Shown one piece after another: positions 1-12,005 of a DNA stretch of 64,000 bases. Every line of letters starts with the position of its first letter. Position 1 is the stretch's first letter. The stretch is from Diadema setosum (taxonomy: Eukaryota; Echinodermata; Echinoidea; Diadematoida; Diadematidae): assembly GCF_964275005.1 (NCBI RefSeq), contig NC_092692.1, forward strand, positions 9,839,643-9,903,642, given 5' to 3'. A program made the position numbers and the translations under genes. The notes under the pieces were generated by a model, which saw nothing but the letters and a program-made list of their open reading frames with translations, was not told where the DNA came from and searched no databases.

Positions 1-154
1 TGTCCGATTTGATATGTGTCAGAATATGATTTTGTAACTGGAAACCATCGATACAAGCCTTGCTTCACAGCGGTCCATGACCTTTCAATGTATTTTATAT
101 ATGTTTGCATGTAGGTTCGATATACGTATGTTTTACTGAATGGTTGACTAAAAA

Positions 155-239
155 TGAATTGAATTGAATTGAATTGAATTGAATTGAATTGAATTGAATT
201 GAATTGAATTGAATTGAATTGAAAGGAATGGAATTGAAT
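155..239. repeat. GAATT pentanucleotide tandem repeat
   Basis: About 16 copies of the five-base unit GAATT with minor interruptions near the right end. Such arrays often sit at the 3' end of non-LTR retrotransposons, but no reverse transcriptase frame precedes it in the window. Confidence 0.9.
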
Positions 240-576
240 TGAGGTATACCAAAGTTTTGACACACCTGTCTTCACACTGCTACAGAAAATATATGACCAT
301 GCACTGCATGTATTTCTTCATACACCCTCTCTTGTAACAATCCATCTGTTTCGTATATAATGAAGGGATGTTATACCCATATCTACACACTGATTAGACT
401 AGACAGTGCATAGTTTGGTCACACACGTACACCACCTTGGCTAAAGGGAAGAACGTTATGAGAATTATCAGATGTCCAATGGCATGAATACAGTGACAGA
501 AAGGAGTATATGTCACATATATACTTGCTTTTGCATGTCAGAGTTCCGAAAAGACATTGTGTACCACTCTCTGAAG

Positions 577-932
577 TTTAAAAGGACTATGCATCATAAA
601 AGCATTTTGACTTGTGTTGATTAATAATACCCTAAAAATCACTTATGTTATTATGGTCAAATGAATATGTATGCATGTATATTTTCCAACAGATTACTTA
701 TACTACGTCCACAAAACCTCTTCCGAACCAAGTTTTTGTCAGTGACATATCTGTATATTAATGATACACTACAAATATGATGAACAAAATACAATGGAAT
801 GCACGTTTCCCTATAGACTGAGCATAACATGCATAAAAAATATCTCCATGTTGTTAACATGATTAACAAAAGACGTCGCAAGGAAACATACAAGTTATAC
901 TCAGTCTATGGGGAAATCTCAGTGTCTTCTGT
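577..932. mobile_element. Diverged copy of the foldback TTAA element family D
   Basis: Sequence corresponds to the arms of the element at 3360-4719: a TTAAAAGGAC start, GATTACTTATACTACG near 690, and AACAAAAGACGTCGCAAGG near 863. It is strongly diverged and lacks the right terminus. Confidence 0.55.
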
Positions 933-1988
933 AAATCACTTCACTGACGTCACTGACAAAAGCTTGGCTTGGATTGTTTGTTTTGTTTTTGTGGTTGTCG
1001 TTGTTGTTGTTTTGTTGGTTTGTGTTGTTTCGCTTCGTTTTTGTTTTCGGGTTTTTTTTTTCCTGGTGTATCCAGTTAAGTAATAAGAAGAAAAATAAAA
1101 ATAACATAGTACATATTAAGATATTCCTTTGGCCTCATACGTGATAATCAGGGTGTGAGGAATCAATACAAGTTAAACATTAGCCCCCTGTATGTTATAT
1201 AGTCCCTTTTCAAATTTTGGTTATAGAAACATTTCATTTAACTACGGAATGCTGATTGTGAATACAACTAAGCTACGGTATAAGTACAGTACTCCCCGCT
1301 TTATCGGGTAAGAAATGCTCTGCCAGACACTACCTGATTAAGCGGAGACTAAGTAATGTATATCTTTAAACCAGATTATGGGTCCACTATAGAATGCGTC
1401 CTCTTGGATGAGATTTACTTTAACGTACTTGCTTGTCTACATAATATAATGCAAGGAAACCCCGTCATACGGAGCTCGCTTTTATCGAGATTCTGTGTAA
1501 AGAGAAGAAAAATCAGCGGTTCAAGCAACCTCCATATACCGTACAGGTATTTATATCACGTAACATATTCGTGTTTAAATCTCGAGACCCAACCGAAGTC
1601 CAGATAATTTCGTATATAAATGTCTGGTCTAAACACAGGTTATAATCGGAGCACAGCCCCGTGTATAGTGATTATCATATAGCATCATAGATACACATGT
1701 TTTGCATAAACAACGCCTTACGCAAAATGGCTAGACTCTGCAGCTGATTGGAAGACTCCAGAGAACAGCATACATAGGAAGAAAAGGTATAACACTTCAC
1801 ACTCAATTATCCCTGTAAGTCGATGCATTTTCCTTAATCCCGTTGACTGAAGTTTCGGTAAGTCATCATCTATCTAAGAAGGCTGACACGGTGCCGTAAA
1901 AACAAGACACAAAATCTTAATATAAATTGTATACATGTAGCTTCTCGGTCAGCCCACATGAGAGTGATAATATTGGCAGCTCAAATGA
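933..1988. other. No gene; TGTT-rich low-complexity stretch, otherwise nothing recognised
   Basis: The region around 975-1062 is a GTT/TGTTT-rich tract that keeps frames open on both strands by composition. The rest is unremarkable AT-rich DNA. Confidence 0.5.
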
Positions 1989-2310
1989 ACAAGAGACCCA
2001 GGGGTCTCGCGTTCACGTGAGTATCGCAAGTTACCTTCCATGCATTCTTGCAGACTCTTACCTGAGAACATTGCAAACTTGTGGGGGGGGGGGGAGGGGC
2101 AGCTTTGAGAGCTGGGGGCATGGTGTCCATTTGCATAATTCCATCACATTGGTAAAAATACCTGCCAAGTAGGCCTACACTGTACTTTATAGAATGTTCT
2201 GCTATGCAGTTTGGGGGATAAAGAAAGCTCCATCACTTCTGATTCTAGAGAAGAATATTATTGAATATATTCAATGGGTCTCCAAGGAAAGCATGGTGCC
2301 CAGTCAAATA

Positions 2311-2876
2311 CAGTCAAACTTGCCTTAGCGGCCACCTCTCTATAGCGGCCACCTGTCTATATAGCGGCCACTGAAAAATCCCCCCGAGAGAAAAGCAATG
2401 TTAAAGACCTTGTGTATAGCGGCCACCTGTCTAACGCGGCCAGCGGCCACAGATTTTGTTTCCCGCGGTAGATTTTAACCTGTCTATCGGCCAAAAACCC
2501 GATGGAGCCGTAGCCGAGCCGATAATTCAGCGTGTTTTTCTGCTTGTTAGCCGTGCCAGTCATTCCTGGGCAACGTTCAGTGATCGCCACCGTTGCATTC
2601 ATCACTTATTCAGTCACAATAAGGCACTAGTGTTAAGCTTTCTTCATGATTGTGCACATGCTACATCATGTACTGTGCAACAATCTCATAAACACCGGCA
2701 TTGTTCTATGCATGATACACACATGTGCATACGTACACACATACATGTACATGTACATGTAAGTATATATAGATGTATACAACGATGATACATGTTACCT
2801 GTCTATAGCGGCCACCTGTCTATAACGGCCACTTTTCCCGTATCCCTTGGGTGGCCGCTATAGACAGGTTTGACTG
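2311..2876. mobile_element. Mariner-like MITE with repeated GCGGCCACCTGTCTATA units
   Basis: The ends CAGTCAAACTTG and CAGGTTTGACTG are inverted and flanked by TA on both sides, the Tc1/mariner target pattern. Both arms contain several copies of AGCGGCCACCTGTCTAT in opposite orientation. There is no coding capacity. Confidence 0.75.
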
Positions 2877-3359
2877 TACTTTGATAACCTATACCCCTAT
2901 GAATGCTATTTGCCAAGTTTGGTGATAATCCATTATGTTGTTTTCAGCACGAAAATATACAATTTAGGTCTCTAAGGTTGGGGAGGGGGCAGCCCTGGCT
3001 CTGCAGTGAACAAACTTGGAACTACAGTCATCAATGTACGAACTCATAGTAACTTTTTTTTTCACTTCTGGTTCTAGAGAGAAAAAGAATTGTAAATATT
3101 CCTTACTGTTGGGAGGGGGATTGGGCCCCCTATAGGGCCCCATGGTGTCCTCTTGAACAAATTGAATTGGCATGCTACTTGCCAATTTTGGTGAATATTC
3201 ATCTTGGGGTTTTCAAGAAGAATATAAAATTGTACAATTTAGGCCCCATTAGGACCCCTCCCAATCCCCTAGCTCCCCTGGGTCCCAAAGGGGCACCCCT
3301 GATTCCGCCATGAACAAACTTGAAACTACAGTCATCAATGTACTAACTCATGGTATTAA

Positions 3360-4719
3360 AGGGGCCCTGAAATCCCAATGCATGTTGATTAGTGTTGATT
3401 TATGATACCCTCAACATCACTTTTGCGGTAAAACAAATATCTAGAAACATTCCATATATTTTTACGATTTTTTTTTTCTTCTATTTTTCTTCAGATTACT
3501 TGAGAACGCCCACAAAAAATCCTTCCAAACCAATCAATATTAATATTCTTGAGAATCAATCATTGCTAAAGTACTGAAATGTTTAACAAAAGACATTGGA
3601 ATGCACCTTCCTCTCGACTCAGCATAACTTGCATGTTTCTGTTATATTAATGTGACTAACAAAAGACATGGCGAGGGAACATGCAAGTTATGCTGAGTCG
3701 AGGGGAAGGTGCATTCCAGTGTCTTTTGTCATAGGTCGTAAAGGACATAAAATAAGCCTGATCTCCCAATGTAGCTCAGCTATGGATAATTAGATTTTTA
3801 CGAAGTGTAATTGTGTAAAATATGTTCATATACCTCTTTGTTTGTATGTAAGGAGTGTCTATGAAATGGCGATACTTTAATCATGTCTGCTTATTAGATA
3901 TCTGCTCTCTCAGAGCACGTGAAAACATTGGAACCTCATACTAAAGAGGTTGCATGGATTACAATTAAAATCCTTTAATAACATCATCAAAAGACATTGG
4001 AATGCACCTTCCTCTCGACTCAGCATAACTTGCATGTTTCTGTTATATTAAAGGTCCAGTTTACCTTTGGGAGCAGTGATTTCAAAAATGTTGAAGATAT
4101 CACATTTGATGCATATGTGTAGGTCTGTTGTATCATAAAACATCCTACCATATGAAATATTTGCAATAAAACCTAAAATATAAGGAGATATCAGGGTTTT
4201 TCTCAATAAACCGTAACTGTATACGGTTTAGTCTGGAAACATTTTTATTATAACTATTGTTCACATATTGTGTATTTAACAACACTTAACATTGATTATA
4301 AGGATTCAAATTTTGACAGTGGTTGTTTCTATCCCTAACTCACATTTTAGAACTATTTTATAGCACTAATGCTTTCATATGCAAATGGTAAATTATGCCT
4401 TTAATGTGACTAACAAAAGACATGGCGAGGGAACATGCAAGTTATGCTGAGACGAGGGGAAGGTGCATTCCAATGTCTTTTGTTAAACATTTCAGTACGT
4501 TAGCAATGATTGACAGATGAGGTCATCGCAAGAATACTAATATTGATTGGTTTGGAAGGATTTTTTTTGTGGGCGTTCCCAAGTAATCTGAAGAAAAATA
4601 GAAGAAAAAATTGTTAAAAACATATGGAATGTTTCTAGATATTTGTTTCACCGCAAAAGTGTTGTTGAGGGTATCATAAATCAACACAAATCAACGTGCA
4701 TTTGGATTTCAGGGCCCCT
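3360..4719. mobile_element. Foldback MITE (family D), TTAA target, with nested family A element
   Basis: The termini AGGGGCCCTGAAATCC and GGATTTCAGGGCCCCT are inverted and flanked by TTAA at 3356-3359 and 4720-4723. The arms match for about 300 bases. The right half contains a family A MITE (4052-4400) inserted in an internally duplicated segment whose uninterrupted copy is still present at 3571-3731. Confidence 0.85.
4052..4400 (+). mobile_element. Family A MITE, TTAA target (copy 1)
   Basis: 349 bases from AGGTCCAGTTTACC to AATTATGCCT, flanked by TTAA (4048-4051, 4401-4404). The empty site GTTATATTAATGTGAC exists 400 bases upstream at about 3641-3657, proving the insertion boundaries. Confidence 0.9.
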
Positions 4720-4934
4720 TTAACTTAGCTCTATCACTTCTTGTTCTAAAGAAAAAGATTTTTTTGAAGATTCCTTAATTTTGGGTGGTTTGGGCCCCTC
4801 TGGGGGCTTTCTGGATGGGGCATGGTGCCCATTTGAACAAATTGAGATTCTATCCGCCTAGGGATGCTACCCGCCAAGTTTGGTGAAAATCGGTCATGGG
4901 GTTCTCAAGTAGAAGATGGAAATGTAAAAGGTTT

Positions 4935-4985
4935 ACGCACGACGCACGACGCACGACGCACGACGCACGACGCACGACGCATGAC
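4935..4985. repeat. CGCACGA heptanucleotide tandem repeat
   Basis: Seven copies of a seven-base CpG-containing unit inside the tail of the composite repeat. Confidence 0.9.
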
Positions 4986-5034
4986 GGACGAAGAGCGATC
5001 GAAATAGCTCACTTGAGTCTTCGGCTCAGGTGAG

Positions 5035-7150
5035 CTAAACACGAATAAAATGTACAGAAAAAGAGACATTTTATTCTAATATGATTTATGATTATCCTTT
5101 TCAAACAGTGTGAGTATGTCTTTCACACCAAGAAATAACAGGAAGGGGGAAAAAAAGAACAGGAACACCTTCTCTCCAAACTATGAACAACCCGTCACCA
5201 CAAATGTCATAAATCACAGTCTTAAAATGACAAAAGGTTACTGACAGAGAGAGAGAGAAAAAAAGATCATGCAACAATTTTTGACATACCCTCTTCTCCT
5301 TGGTTTTCAGAACCAGAAAATCTGGTACTAATTTCCTTTCTTTTCACATAAAACATTCTTCATGTTCATTACTTTCTCAACATGAACACATTTTGACTCA
5401 AATTACAGGTGAATCATAATTTAAACTGTGTGACAATCACCTGTAAGCTACGACAAATCAGTCTACTTATATTCAACTATTTCATCTATTTATTTAACCT
5501 ACTTCAGTCTGCAAACTAAGATTACAAGCCAAGTATCCATATCCCTTTTAAAAAAGGCCCCAAAGTTTTACACCGCCTTTTTAACAAAACTACAAATCAT
5601 ACAAAATTAAACAGTAAATGGCAATGCAAATCAATTTACACGCAGAATTATATTCTAATAATTGATTAATCAGAGCACTTAGAAGCAAAACACACAAAAA
5701 TAAGATCACAGCACTCTTGGAAAAGCAATATACAAAAATAAAAGCTTTATAGATATCATATAAAAGATCGGTGTTGTATCACCACTGGTGTTTAATCTAA
5801 CACATGTCATGCATTGTCAAGAGGACTACACCGACAGGTGTAGAAAGTATGTTGTGATGGTGATTAAAAGTGTTCACCTGGCACTTCGTATTGGTAATTT
5901 GACACTGAAGCTGGTGATATATTTGACACCGCGCTGGCATTAATTCAATAATGATACTATATATGTATATATTATATCATAGATATTATGGTGTTGAGTT
6001 GATATTACTGGTGTAAATTTCACTGGTGTAACACCCGTCCAGTGTGAACAGGTCGGAGACTACACTAACTGTTCTCACTGTGGTGTGAATGTGTTCCCTT
6101 CCCCCCCCCCAAAAAAAAAAAAATAAAAAAAAAATAAAAAATTAAAATAAAATAAAATAAAAGAATAGTAGGCCTACTTTATTTGGAATTTATTGTTCGT
6201 CTTGTTGAAATAAACAAAAACAAGAAGAAAAAGAGCTAATTACCTATTAAGAAAGATTTTTATACTTTTAAATGACATCAGAGGGTGTTAAGATAATACC
6301 ACAAATGAGCGCCGGAAATGTAACACCAACTCGGTGTTTTGGCTGACTTTTGCAGTGGAGTTAAACTCGCTTCTGCCTGACAGAATACCAGTGAAATCTT
6401 AATGCTGCCACTTGACATTTTTTTCCTTAATGAAGATGCCAAACCCGACTATTATTTGCACAAGTAGCAAATTAATCATATTTCGTAAATATCTTGTCTG
6501 TGTATGAGAACAACCAACTGCACACAAATACACACAGATGGGACTGTGTTAAATAGGATTCTGCTAAGTAATCCTACAGTGCTTTACACATTCTTCTTCA
6601 TTTCCTTCATCATCTTTAAAAAAAAAAAAAATCTGTTTATATTTCGTCGATCCGAAATGATTAGACCTCAAACCGATATTAATTCAGTGTGCATTGAAGA
6701 AACAAAATCCTGTAATTGATCCACCACCAGCGCCGACCATGTTAATCAAGACTAATCGTGTGCCTCAGCTAACTTCATCATTTGCACAAAAGAACTGCGA
6801 ATCCAGCAAACCACCATCAAATCTCTCAACAAAACAAATTAACAGATTAGGAATCTTTTTCCTATATATACACACATCGCATAATTTTACAAAGAAATGA
6901 AACAGAATCCATAATTTTACAAAGAAATGAAACAGAATCATAGAAATAAAGGTAGTATGACGTGGATGACCCAAACCACACATCGTGACCGATAATTCTA
7001 CAAACGAATGATTCATTTAGAGTATTTTTTCATCATACACCACAAATCTTGAAAATGTACTATCATTAATGCTCTACCTATGCACCCGACGGAACGTTTC
7101 TTCCGAACAGGGACAGCATAACAAAATGTTCTTTATCAGAGCTGCAACGA
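5035..7150. other. No gene; ACTGGTGT-rich MITE-like block at about 5765-6360
   Basis: Between 5765 and 6360 the motifs ACTGGTGT/ACACCGG/CACTGTG recur in both orientations and the right side ends near TTTTGCAGTG, resembling a hairpin MITE. A poly-A/AAAAT low-complexity run occupies 6110-6165. The rest holds nothing recognised. Confidence 0.4.
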
Positions 7151-7153
7151 AGA

Positions 7154-7350
7154 ATGGCGCCTCCAACAATTACCCCCAGAAGCAATAACCCCCGGCTAAA
7201 TACTGGTTAGGGGTAAGGTTAGAGTACAGATTAGGGTTAGGGTTAGGTTAAGGGTTGGGATTAGGTTCAGGATTGGGATTAGGATTAGGGCCAGGGGAAG
7301 GGTCCCGGCTAATTGTCCTGGGGGTAATTGCCCTAGACCCTGGCGCCTGA
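7154..7350. mobile_element. Hairpin element with TTAGGG-like core
   Basis: The outer arms share GGCGCC and CAATTACCCCCAG in inverted orientation, and the centre (7206-7292) is a degenerate array of GGTTAGGG/GGGATTAGG units. The same GGGGTAATTGCCC theme recurs at 26030-26225. Confidence 0.65.
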
Positions 7351-7603
7351 AAGACCCAATCAGCAACATGTGTGGTAACAGAACACTAGATGGCAGCATC
7401 AGTGACTCGTATACTCTATTATGAGAGTAAGGTGACCCTGTATAGTGACTCTGTACCAGCACACAAAATAGCATACAAAATGCGGTACAGAAAATAAAAG
7501 AATAAAAAAGAAGTAATAATAGAATGATACAAAAAAAAAAACCAAACATGGTACACTATATCTATCTCTAAACTATACCATGGTTTCATAAAATCATATT
7601 TTC

Positions 7604-8690
7604 CTCACTAGATTGGCAACTCTTAGATTTGCCGTAGATCATCCTACAATCGGAGAAAGACTGGATCTGGTATATACATAAAATTTGCACAAATTAGAAA
7701 GAAGAAGTACAAATAACAAGAGGGTTGACCCTGAATACATTTTTGGAAAACGTGATTTACGGGAAGAAATATCGAAAGTAAAATGGATCATCGGACATGG
7801 AGATCCAACTCAATGACTGCAATGATTGCTTTCCAATAAAGATTATAACATCAGGTAAAAAGTTGGAAAACAAACCTTGGTTTACAAAGAGTAACGTAAG
7901 ATGTGTAAGAAGAAATGGTTACTCTAGAAAAAAAAATCCTTAAAAATCATACACAATACAGGCATAAGGAAGTGAAAAGGGCTAAACATTCTTACTTGAG
8001 ACAAAAAATTGAAATTGCGAAAGATGATTTGAAACGTACTTGGAATGTGCTTCAGGATTCTTAAGGAACTAAAAAGAAAATGAATAAGACGAATATATAT
8101 GAAATAGAGGTGAATGGAATTCCTACGCATTATCGCAGAAATGTTTAGTGACTATTTTGTCAACATTGGTTGTAAGTTAAGAGACGATGTGCAACCTTCG
8201 CAAAATTATTTTGATATGTATCTTACTAAGAATGAGAAAACTGCTTATTTTGTACCTATAATAAAGGAAGAAATTATTGCTGTTGTACGTAATCTAAATA
8301 ACATTGTAGTCCAGGATTTGAAGACATAGACATTTCAATTATTAAGCGTGTTGTTGATATTACATGTGTCCAATTATGCGACATATTTAATTTATCTTTA
8401 GAGAAAGGAGTATTTCCAGACAAAATGAAAATCGCAAAAGTAGTTCCAATATTTAAAGGTGGTAAAGAAAATGATATATGCAATTCTCGACCTATGTCAG
8501 TTTTGTTCGTATTTCAAAGATAGAAAAATTGTTTTATAATAGACTCTTTAATTTTTTTGAATGGATGCAACATTATTTCCGATCACCAATATGGGTTTAG
8601 ACCGGGGCACCCCACATCTTCAGCTATATTAGATCTTATTTTCAAAGTCGCAAATTGTTTTGACAGAAGAGAAATAATAAATGATTAACA
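7604..8690 (+). pseudogene. Broken non-LTR retrotransposon ORF2 fragment
   Basis: Pieces in several frames spell a non-LTR reverse transcriptase region: PWFTKSNVRCVRRNG near 7880, FSDYFVNIG near 8150, GVFPDKMKIAKVVPIFKGG near 8407-8463, a degenerate RP(I/M)S motif, and QYGFRPGHPTSSAILDL near 8585-8635. Frameshifts and stops separate them and the catalytic YxDD block is missing. The pattern resembles CR1/Daphne/Jockey-like elements. Confidence 0.75.
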
Positions 8691-8914
8691 AAGAATGACT
8701 TTGCAATATTTTTGTAATATGTTTGAAAATAATGTCACGCAGTTAGCAGTAATAAGTGAATGATCAATTGAGATCAGGGATGGATGATGGAATCGAAATA
8801 AAATATATCGTTTGAAACAAAAAAAAATCAGTCCTACTCCGGCCGGAGTGGACAGCCTTGACCGTTAGTTTCTTTCCCTGTCTTGACCATCCAGTAAGGG
8901 GGTGCACGTCACGA

Positions 8915-9175
8915 GACCGACACCCACGAATCATACAGTCCACGAGTCATACAGCCCACGAATCATAGAGCTCAAAAGTCATACAGCCCATGAATTATAC
9001 AGCTCACGAGCCATACAGCCCATTAGTTCGAAACTTAGCTATTAGTCCCGTGTTGTATATGTCGAACTTTTTGCCTAGTGTCGAACTCCTGAGCTGTATG
9101 ACACGTGAGCTGTTTGACTCATGGAATTATTTTCATTGTCGAACTCGTGGGCTGTATGACTCATGGGTGTCGGTC
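8915..9175. repeat. Hairpin element with 16-base tandem arms
   Basis: The left arm (8925-9020) holds six consecutive 16-base units of the type CACGAATCATACAGYC. The right arm holds inverted, more diverged units (GGGCTGTATGACTCAT). The outer ends GACCGACACCC and GGGTGTCGGTC are a perfect inverted repeat. It lies just beyond the stop codon of the ZIP gene, so the transcript would carry a long stem. Confidence 0.8.
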
Positions 9176-9208
9176 TAGTGGGGTGACCCCGTTGACGGTG
9201 GACATGGC

Positions 9209-9358
9209 CTACAGCTCGATGTTCTCAGCGAAGAGTTCCAAGACCAGCATGATACCGAATCCGGTCAGCATACCAGCGTTCTGAAGCAGCAAGATACCAA
9301 AACTACGCTGGTCCTTGTGGTAAGGGTCCCCGCCCCCGACATTGTTGATCTCAGGCAG
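9209..9358 (-). CDS. ZIP transporter last exon: TM8 and stop
   Basis: Fifty codons including TAG. It begins [12 protein letters not shown], directly continuing the ISLVDM end of the previous exon. It then encodes TM8 ([20 protein letters not shown]) and the short tail ELFAENIEL. Acceptor TTCTCTCACCAG. The C-terminus is only a few residues beyond TM8, as usual for the family. A palindromic minisatellite (8915-9175) begins 33 bases past the stop and is probably inside the 3' UTR. No minus-strand AATAAA was seen between 8.7 and 9.2 kb. Confidence 0.9.
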   Translation of the reverse strand: MPEINNVGGGDPYHKDQRSFGILLLQNAGMLTGFGIMLVLELFAENIEL

Positions 9359-11805
9359 CTGGTGAGAGAATACAAAAGGAAAAGACATAACAGCAACTAT
9401 GGCATACAAATATATTGATATATTACATACAGATATATTGATATAGTACATTCAATTGCTAATGATATATTACATACAAATATATTGATATATTACATTC
9501 AGTTAATAATGATGAACACATACAAATATAAACAGGCAACTCTGCGTAGGTCGACTGCGCATTTTGCCAAATCATCTGCTAAGTCAGAAAAGAATAAAAG
9601 GCCAAAATAGATAAGAGGGCATAATCATGATAAAAAACAAAGAAACAAAAAAAAAAAACCGCAATCAAAACGACAGAGTAAAAGTATGTTTCAATATCAT
9701 TATAAGGTCATAAGGTGTAACATATCTAAAGCACAGCTGCTATATATACAGATATCTTATACTCTATACTGTGCAGAAATAGGAAATTCCAGTCTGCTCA
9801 ACTTCATTTACAGTCAGGTCAATTCAGTTCAATTCAATTCAGTTAATTTCAAATCAATTTGGTTTTATTGCTATACAAAAGAGTATGACAGCAAGTGCGC
9901 AGATTATTATGTTGGCATGCGTACAGAGAAAAATTTAAATTACAGGAAAAACACATAAAGTTACTTTCGTTGTACATCCCAGAAAAAAAAAGAATATTCA
10001 GTTTTAACTTTACAAGGTAATATTTTTACCTTGTAAAGTTAAAACTGAATACAGCGTGTGGCGATACACATGAACATAATACAACATAGTACGATTTAGC
10101 TGCCAATCACACATTACATAAACCCAGGACAATCATTTAAAACAAAAACAACTTAGTGAAAGTCATAAATTTACACTTCTACTACAAAAAGAGTATCAAA
10201 TATTACATACCAATGTACTAAATTGATAAGTGATCGCAGGCCCCACTTATCAAGCAGAACAGGAGCTCCTGCGAGAGCTGCACAATATGCAATATTATTC
10301 TTTCATACACTTTAAAGGAAACCAAAACCCAAAGAGCAATGTGGATTGAGTGAAGGCAGCAACATTAGTAGAACACATCTTCTACTAATGTTGCTGCTTT
10401 CACTCAATCCACATTTCTCTTTGGCCCGAATCCGCGAAGGTGGTACAATTTAAACCATGGTTTAAACCATAGACAAAGACCGTAGTTTTTTATGTGATGG
10501 GGCGCCAAGTGTCGCATGGCCTTTTTCGTTAGGAAATCAGTTAGGAAATCAGTCATTTCGTCGATCAAATGTTTATTTCGTAACGAAATGGTAATTTCGT
10601 CGACGAAATAACTGATTTCGTAACGAAATAGGCCATGCGACACTAGGCGCCCCATAAAAAAACTACGGTCTTTGTCCATGGTTTAAGCCATGGTTTCATT
10701 TATTGTATCACCTTCGTGAATTCGGGCCTTTGGGTTTTGGTGTCCTTTAAATGGCATTTACATGAAACTAAAATTGGCAAGCAGACAGTACAGGATATAA
10801 AATCATATGAAATGGTAGCGTACCATGTCAACGAGTGAGATGTAGAGAAACATCCCTCCTGCAAGAGCGAAGATCCATTCGCTTGCCTGGAAGTTTTCAC
10901 CCAACACTATCCCCAGAATGAGGCCAAGATAACAGGTGCAAGCCGACAGGAAGTTGGCGAACACGGCCTGTTTGACGGACATCCCAGAATTCAACAGGAT
11001 GGCAAAGTCACCTGTAAGATGGAAACGTAATAACATGTTTGATCGTACCTCTTCATCCAACACAATACCCGCATCCACGTACACGCAGGCGTTATCGGTT
11101 TGTACATCGCGATGTAAGAATCAACTTTATTGATTGCCACCATTCTGACCAAAATAATTCATAAAATCAACATCTAACTGTTAAAAAGATCAATGAAAGT
11201 GTTAGATCTCCCGGTGAAATATCAGTCAACGGCCTATCTTACTGTAGAAGTAGGAATAGAATTTTCGAAAGTTTTTGGTTGTGTTAACCCTGAAAAGACG
11301 GGGCCTCCCCCCCCCCCCCCCCCCAATATAAACTGCGATTATTTTGTAACGCTTAAAGATTTCGGGCTGTCGTTTCAACATTTTCTTTTTCTTTAGAGGT
11401 TTTCGCAACTTTTGATACCAAATTTGCAAGCCTCGCATGTATGATTACTACAGGGTTACATCACGTTTTCACAAGGATGTCAAGAAAAATTCCATATTTT
11501 ACGTTCATTTGTGTGTAAAGGCAATGGGGACTGGAATATCATATTATTCGGCCTATTCGTATTCTACTTTGGGCAACGTGATTCACTTTTTCTTGCCCAA
11601 AAGTGATATGTACATGTATCTATCCCATATGCACTGTATGGTTAATAAAGTGAGCAAAATATCATGATTCACCAATGGACTGCTCCATGTTCTTCTCTTA
11701 TGCCCAAAGAAAGAATAATCATGACGCGTGCGATCAATCCAAAGGGACTAGATTGACCCAGACTAGTTCTGTCAAACTTGGCAAATTTGCCAATAATCAC
11801 GGGGC

Positions 11806-11836
<31 letters not shown>

Positions 11837-11964
11837 ACGGAGAGTGGATAGCTTGTCTGAGCTGAGCTGAAGTAAAGTTTGTTCTCTTTTCTTTCTCCTT
11901 CTTTCATCCTTCATTTCTCTCTGCTATTTGTTGTTTTATTCACGCACTCTTGTGTGTATGTGTG

Positions 11965-12005
<41 letters not shown>

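Larger units (their letters stand above)
1989..5034. mobile_element. Composite repeat with CAAGAGACCC head and GGCTCAGGTGAGCTAA tail
   Basis: The head CAAGAGACCCAGGGGTCTCG recurs at about 30093, and the tail (CTTTGGCTCAGGTGAGCTAA type) recurs at about 26224 and 33903. These look like the ends of one dispersed family. Two internal segments repeat each other loosely (phrases on AATTTAGGCC and TTTGGTGA...TTCATGGGG). The copy has been opened by two later insertions, at 2311-2876 and 3360-4719. Confidence 0.55.
9359..10823. other. Last ZIP intron: AT-rich, with a short hairpin and nested MITEs
   Basis: The intron between the last two ZIP exons holds a perfect inverted repeat of about 24 bases per arm at 10000-10055, TATTGATATA-type repeats at 9410-9500, and the nested MITE pair at 10316-10746. 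Confidence 0.6.
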
